Origin: Desulfuromonadaceae bacterium GWC2_58_13
Lineage (GTDB): Bacteria; Desulfobacterota; Desulfuromonadia; Desulfuromonadales; Trichloromonadaceae
NCBI GenBank assembly: GCA_001825565.1
Contig: MHXM01000116.1
Span: 388-7,349, forward strand
Direction of reading: 5' to 3'
DNA length: 6,962 bases
The position numbers and the translations under genes were made by a program. Under the pieces are notes generated by a model. The model was not told where the DNA came from and did no database searches. It worked only from the letters and a program-made list of their open reading frames with translations. Of this stretch, positions 4,934-6,962 are shown piece by piece (within the stretch, counting starts at the first letter, position 1; each line of letters opens with the position of its first letter).

Positions 4934-6962
4934 TTACAAGGAACCGCCCCGACGCGGCTTGATGTTGGTCCGGTAGTAGTTAAAGGCCTCGCGGATTTGC
5001 TCGCGCAGATGATTGTCATCCCAGGGTTTGGCCAGAAATTTATAGAGCGCCCCTTCGTTGACCGACGCAGTGACGGTCGGCAGATCGGCATAACCGGACA
5101 GGACCATCCGGACGGTGTTCGGATGCAGCGTCTTGACCCGGCTGAGAAACTCGGTGCTGCACATCTCCGGCATGCGTTGATCGGTAATAATGACCTGTAC
5201 CGCATGTTGCGCCAACAGTTCAAGGCCTTCCCGGCCGCTTCCCGCCGTGAGTACCCGGTACCCTTCATCCTGGAGCAGCCTGCGAATGGCCGAAAGGACC
5301 CCGGATTCGTCGTCGACCACCAGCAGGGTCGGGGTCTCCGATGTCTCTTCCCAGAGGGGAAGGGATTTGCCCTGACGCAACAACGTCGCAAATTCCTCGG
5401 CGGGAACGGGTTTGCTGAAGTAAAAGCCCTGCATCTCGTCGCAGTCGTTCTGCCGGAGATACCCCAGTTGCGCCTCGGTTTCGACCCCCTCGGCAACCAC
5501 CCGGAGTCGCATCCGATGGGCGAGGGCGATGATCGAGGTCGCGATCATCGCTGAATCGGGCTCGGTGACTATTTCATTAATGAAGGATCGGTCAATTTTC
5601 AGACTATCGATCGGAAAACGGCTCAGGTAGGAAAGACTGGAATAGCCCGTGCCAAAATCGTCGAGCGAAAGATGAACGCCGATGCCTTTGAGATCCGTCA
5701 TGAGGTTCACGGCCTCGCCCGGATCGTCCATCACCATGCTCTCGGTCAGCTCCAATTCGAGCCATTGCGGGTTCAGTCCCGTTTCCTCCAGCACCTGTCG
5801 AATGAGTTTCGGCAGTTCCACTTTTTGAAACTGCCGGGCGGAAAGATTGACCGCAACACGGAGTGTCGGCAAACCCTTGTCCTGCCAGGCCTTGTTTTGC
5901 CGACAAGCCTCTTTTAATACCCAGTTGCCGAGGGGAATGATCAGGCCGGTCTCTTCGGATAAAGGGATGAAGTCGACTGGCGCGATCATGCCCCGCTGGG
6001 GATGGTTCCAGCGGACCAGCGCCTCGCAACCGATGATTCGGCCATGCCGCAGGCTGACCTTGGGCTGATAGTAGAGACGGAACTCGCCGCGGGCGAGGGC
6101 GTGGCGCAGGGCGCTTTCGAGCTCCAGGGTGTCGAGCACGCGCCGATTCATCTCGGGGGCGTAGAACGAAAAGATGTTGCCGCCGCCCCTCTTGGACCGG
6201 TACATGGCGACGTCGGCGTTACGGATCAGGGTGTCGCCGTCGCCGCTGTCCCTGGGGAACAGGCTGATGCCGAGACTGGCGGTCAGAAGAATCTCCCGAT
6301 CCTCGATCCCGATGGGTTCGGCCAGGTGCTGCAATATCTTGGCGGCCACCTGGCCCACGTCGTCGGCATCGGCCACCTCGGCCAGCAGAATAACGAATTC
6401 GTCTCCCCCCAGCCGGGCCACGGTGTCCGCCTCTCGAACATCCTGTTTCAGGCGCTGCGCCACGGCGCACAACAGCTTGTCGCCGAAGGCATGGCCAAGA
6501 CTGTCGTTGATCACCTTGAAGCGGTCGAGATCGATCAACATCACCGCCACGATACGTTTTGATCGGTGAGCATAATGAATCGTCTGCTCAAGACGGTCCA
6601 GCAGCAGAGCCCGGTTGGCCAGGCCGGTCAGTTCATCGTGGGTGGCCAGGTGTTGCAATTGATTTTCGTAGCGTTTGCGTTCGGCGATATCCTTGACAAA
6701 GCAAAAGGCGAAAGATTTTCCCCCGTATTTCAGATAATTGATGGCAACTTCGGCGGGAAAGATCGAACCATCCTTGCGCTGGCAACGGGTCTCGATCGTT
6801 TCCGATTTTTTTTCCCCGACCAGACCCTCCCAGTGTTCCAGCCACCACTCCCGGCTAAGGTCGGGAGCAATGTCAAAGACCGTCCGGGTGCAGAGTTCTT
6901 CACGGCGGTAGCCGAGACTTCTGCACGTCTGCTTGTTGGCCTCGATGATGCGGGCATCCTCT
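4934..6962 (-). CDS. PAS-GGDEF-EAL-REC cyclic-di-GMP signalling protein, N-terminus cut by window edge
   Basis: Seen: 675 residues enter from the right edge and end at TAA 4934-4936. Numbering from the edge, residues 1-95 are a PAS/PAC domain (DARIIEAN, RKDGSIFPAEV, FVKDIAERKR). The GGDEF domain (about 105-270) has an intact GGDEF at 185-189 and an RxxD inhibitory site at 176-179. The EAL domain (about 275-530) keeps EALVRW (313-318), NLS, ELTES, DDFGTGYSS (434-442), LKIDRS, AEGVE and QGFYF. A receiver domain (about 543-660) has VVDDE, phosphoacceptor Asp594 in TDQRMP, Ser622 and Lys645. Known: GGDEF makes c-di-GMP and EAL degrades it, so the protein may do both, gated by PAS and phosphorylation. 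The receiver resembles RpfG-type ones (SGYAD, KFLAKPWDD), but CST replaces the usual S/D-G after MPEM. A TTG at 6658 is not the start, because the PAS reading frame continues through it. The true start, and any sensor further upstream, are outside the window. Confidence 0.93.
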   Translation of the reverse strand, partial: EDARIIEANKQTCRSLGYRREELCTRTVFDIAPDLSREWWLEHWEGLVGEKKSETIETRCQRKDGSIFPAEVAINYLKYGGKSFAFCFVKDIAERKRYENQLQHLATHDELTGLANRALLLDRLEQTIHYAHRSKRIVAVMLIDLDRFKVINDSLGHAFGDKLLCAVAQRLKQDVREADTVARLGGDEFVILLAEVADADDVGQVAAKILQHLAEPIGIEDREILLTASLGISLFPRDSGDGDTLIRNADVAMYRSKRGGGNIFSFYAPEMNRRVLDTLELESALRHALARGEFRLYYQPKVSLRHGRIIGCEALVRWNHPQRGMIAPVDFIPLSEETGLIIPLGNWVLKEACRQNKAWQDKGLPTLRVAVNLSARQFQKVELPKLIRQVLEETGLNPQWLELELTESMVMDDPGEAVNLMTDLKGIGVHLSLDDFGTGYSSLSYLSRFPIDSLKIDRSFINEIVTEPDSAMIATSIIALAHRMRLRVVAEGVETEAQLGYLRQNDCDEMQGFYFSKPVPAEEFATLLRQGKSLPLWEETSETPTLLVVDDESGVLSAIRRLLQDEGYRVLTAGSGREGLELLAQHAVQVIITDQRMPEMCSTEFLSRVKTLHPNTVRMVLSGYADLPTVTASVNEGALYKFLAKPWDDNHLREQIREAFNYYRTNIKPRRGGSL

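Noticed and set aside
6656..6658. TTG as start of the GGDEF/EAL protein
   Set aside because: The frame is open upstream to the window edge and encodes a clear PAS/PAC domain, so the TTG is an internal Leu codon.

Overview
This 6,962-base, GC-rich window is chromosomal-type bacterial DNA. It holds five protein genes, two of them cut by the window edges. An ArsS-type radical SAM protein, a secreted DUF4139 protein and an RpfG-like receiver fused to a GGDEF/EAL protein together resemble a Desulfuromonadales-type (Geobacter/Pelobacter-like) deltaproteobacterium. That is an inference from family flavour, and another proteobacterium is not excluded. I see no tRNA, rRNA, CRISPR array or insertion sequence.

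Left part (1-2430), minus strand: a likely two-gene operon. A good sigma-70 promoter (-10 at 2397-2402, -35 at 2420-2425) reads leftward into a secreted DUF4139 protein (868-2313). After 38 bases follows an ArsS-like radical SAM protein (829 down past base 1), whose C-terminus lies outside the window.

Middle (2431-4912), plus strand: two genes form a small island flanked by minus-strand genes on both sides. The first (2599-3840) encodes an N-terminal TIR domain with the conserved glutamate position intact, three predicted membrane helices, a Pro/Ser/Thr linker and a small beta-rich C-terminal domain predicted to be periplasmic. The second (3944-4912), 103 bases later, encodes a leaderless protein with a peptidoglycan-binding domain and a second domain that I think is lysozyme-superfamily/GH46-like. 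The pairing of a TIR effector or sensor with a cell-wall-degrading protein is the most speculative and most interesting part of the window; nothing in the sequence proves that the two work together.

Right part (4934 to the edge), minus strand, converging on the cell-wall gene with a 21-base gap: the C-terminal 675 residues of a cyclic-di-GMP enzyme ordered PAS-GGDEF-EAL-REC. Both catalytic domains look intact, and the receiver sits unusually at the C-terminus.

Other long open frames (for example antisense to the DUF4139 gene and antisense to the TIR gene) are shadows of real genes in GC-rich sequence.
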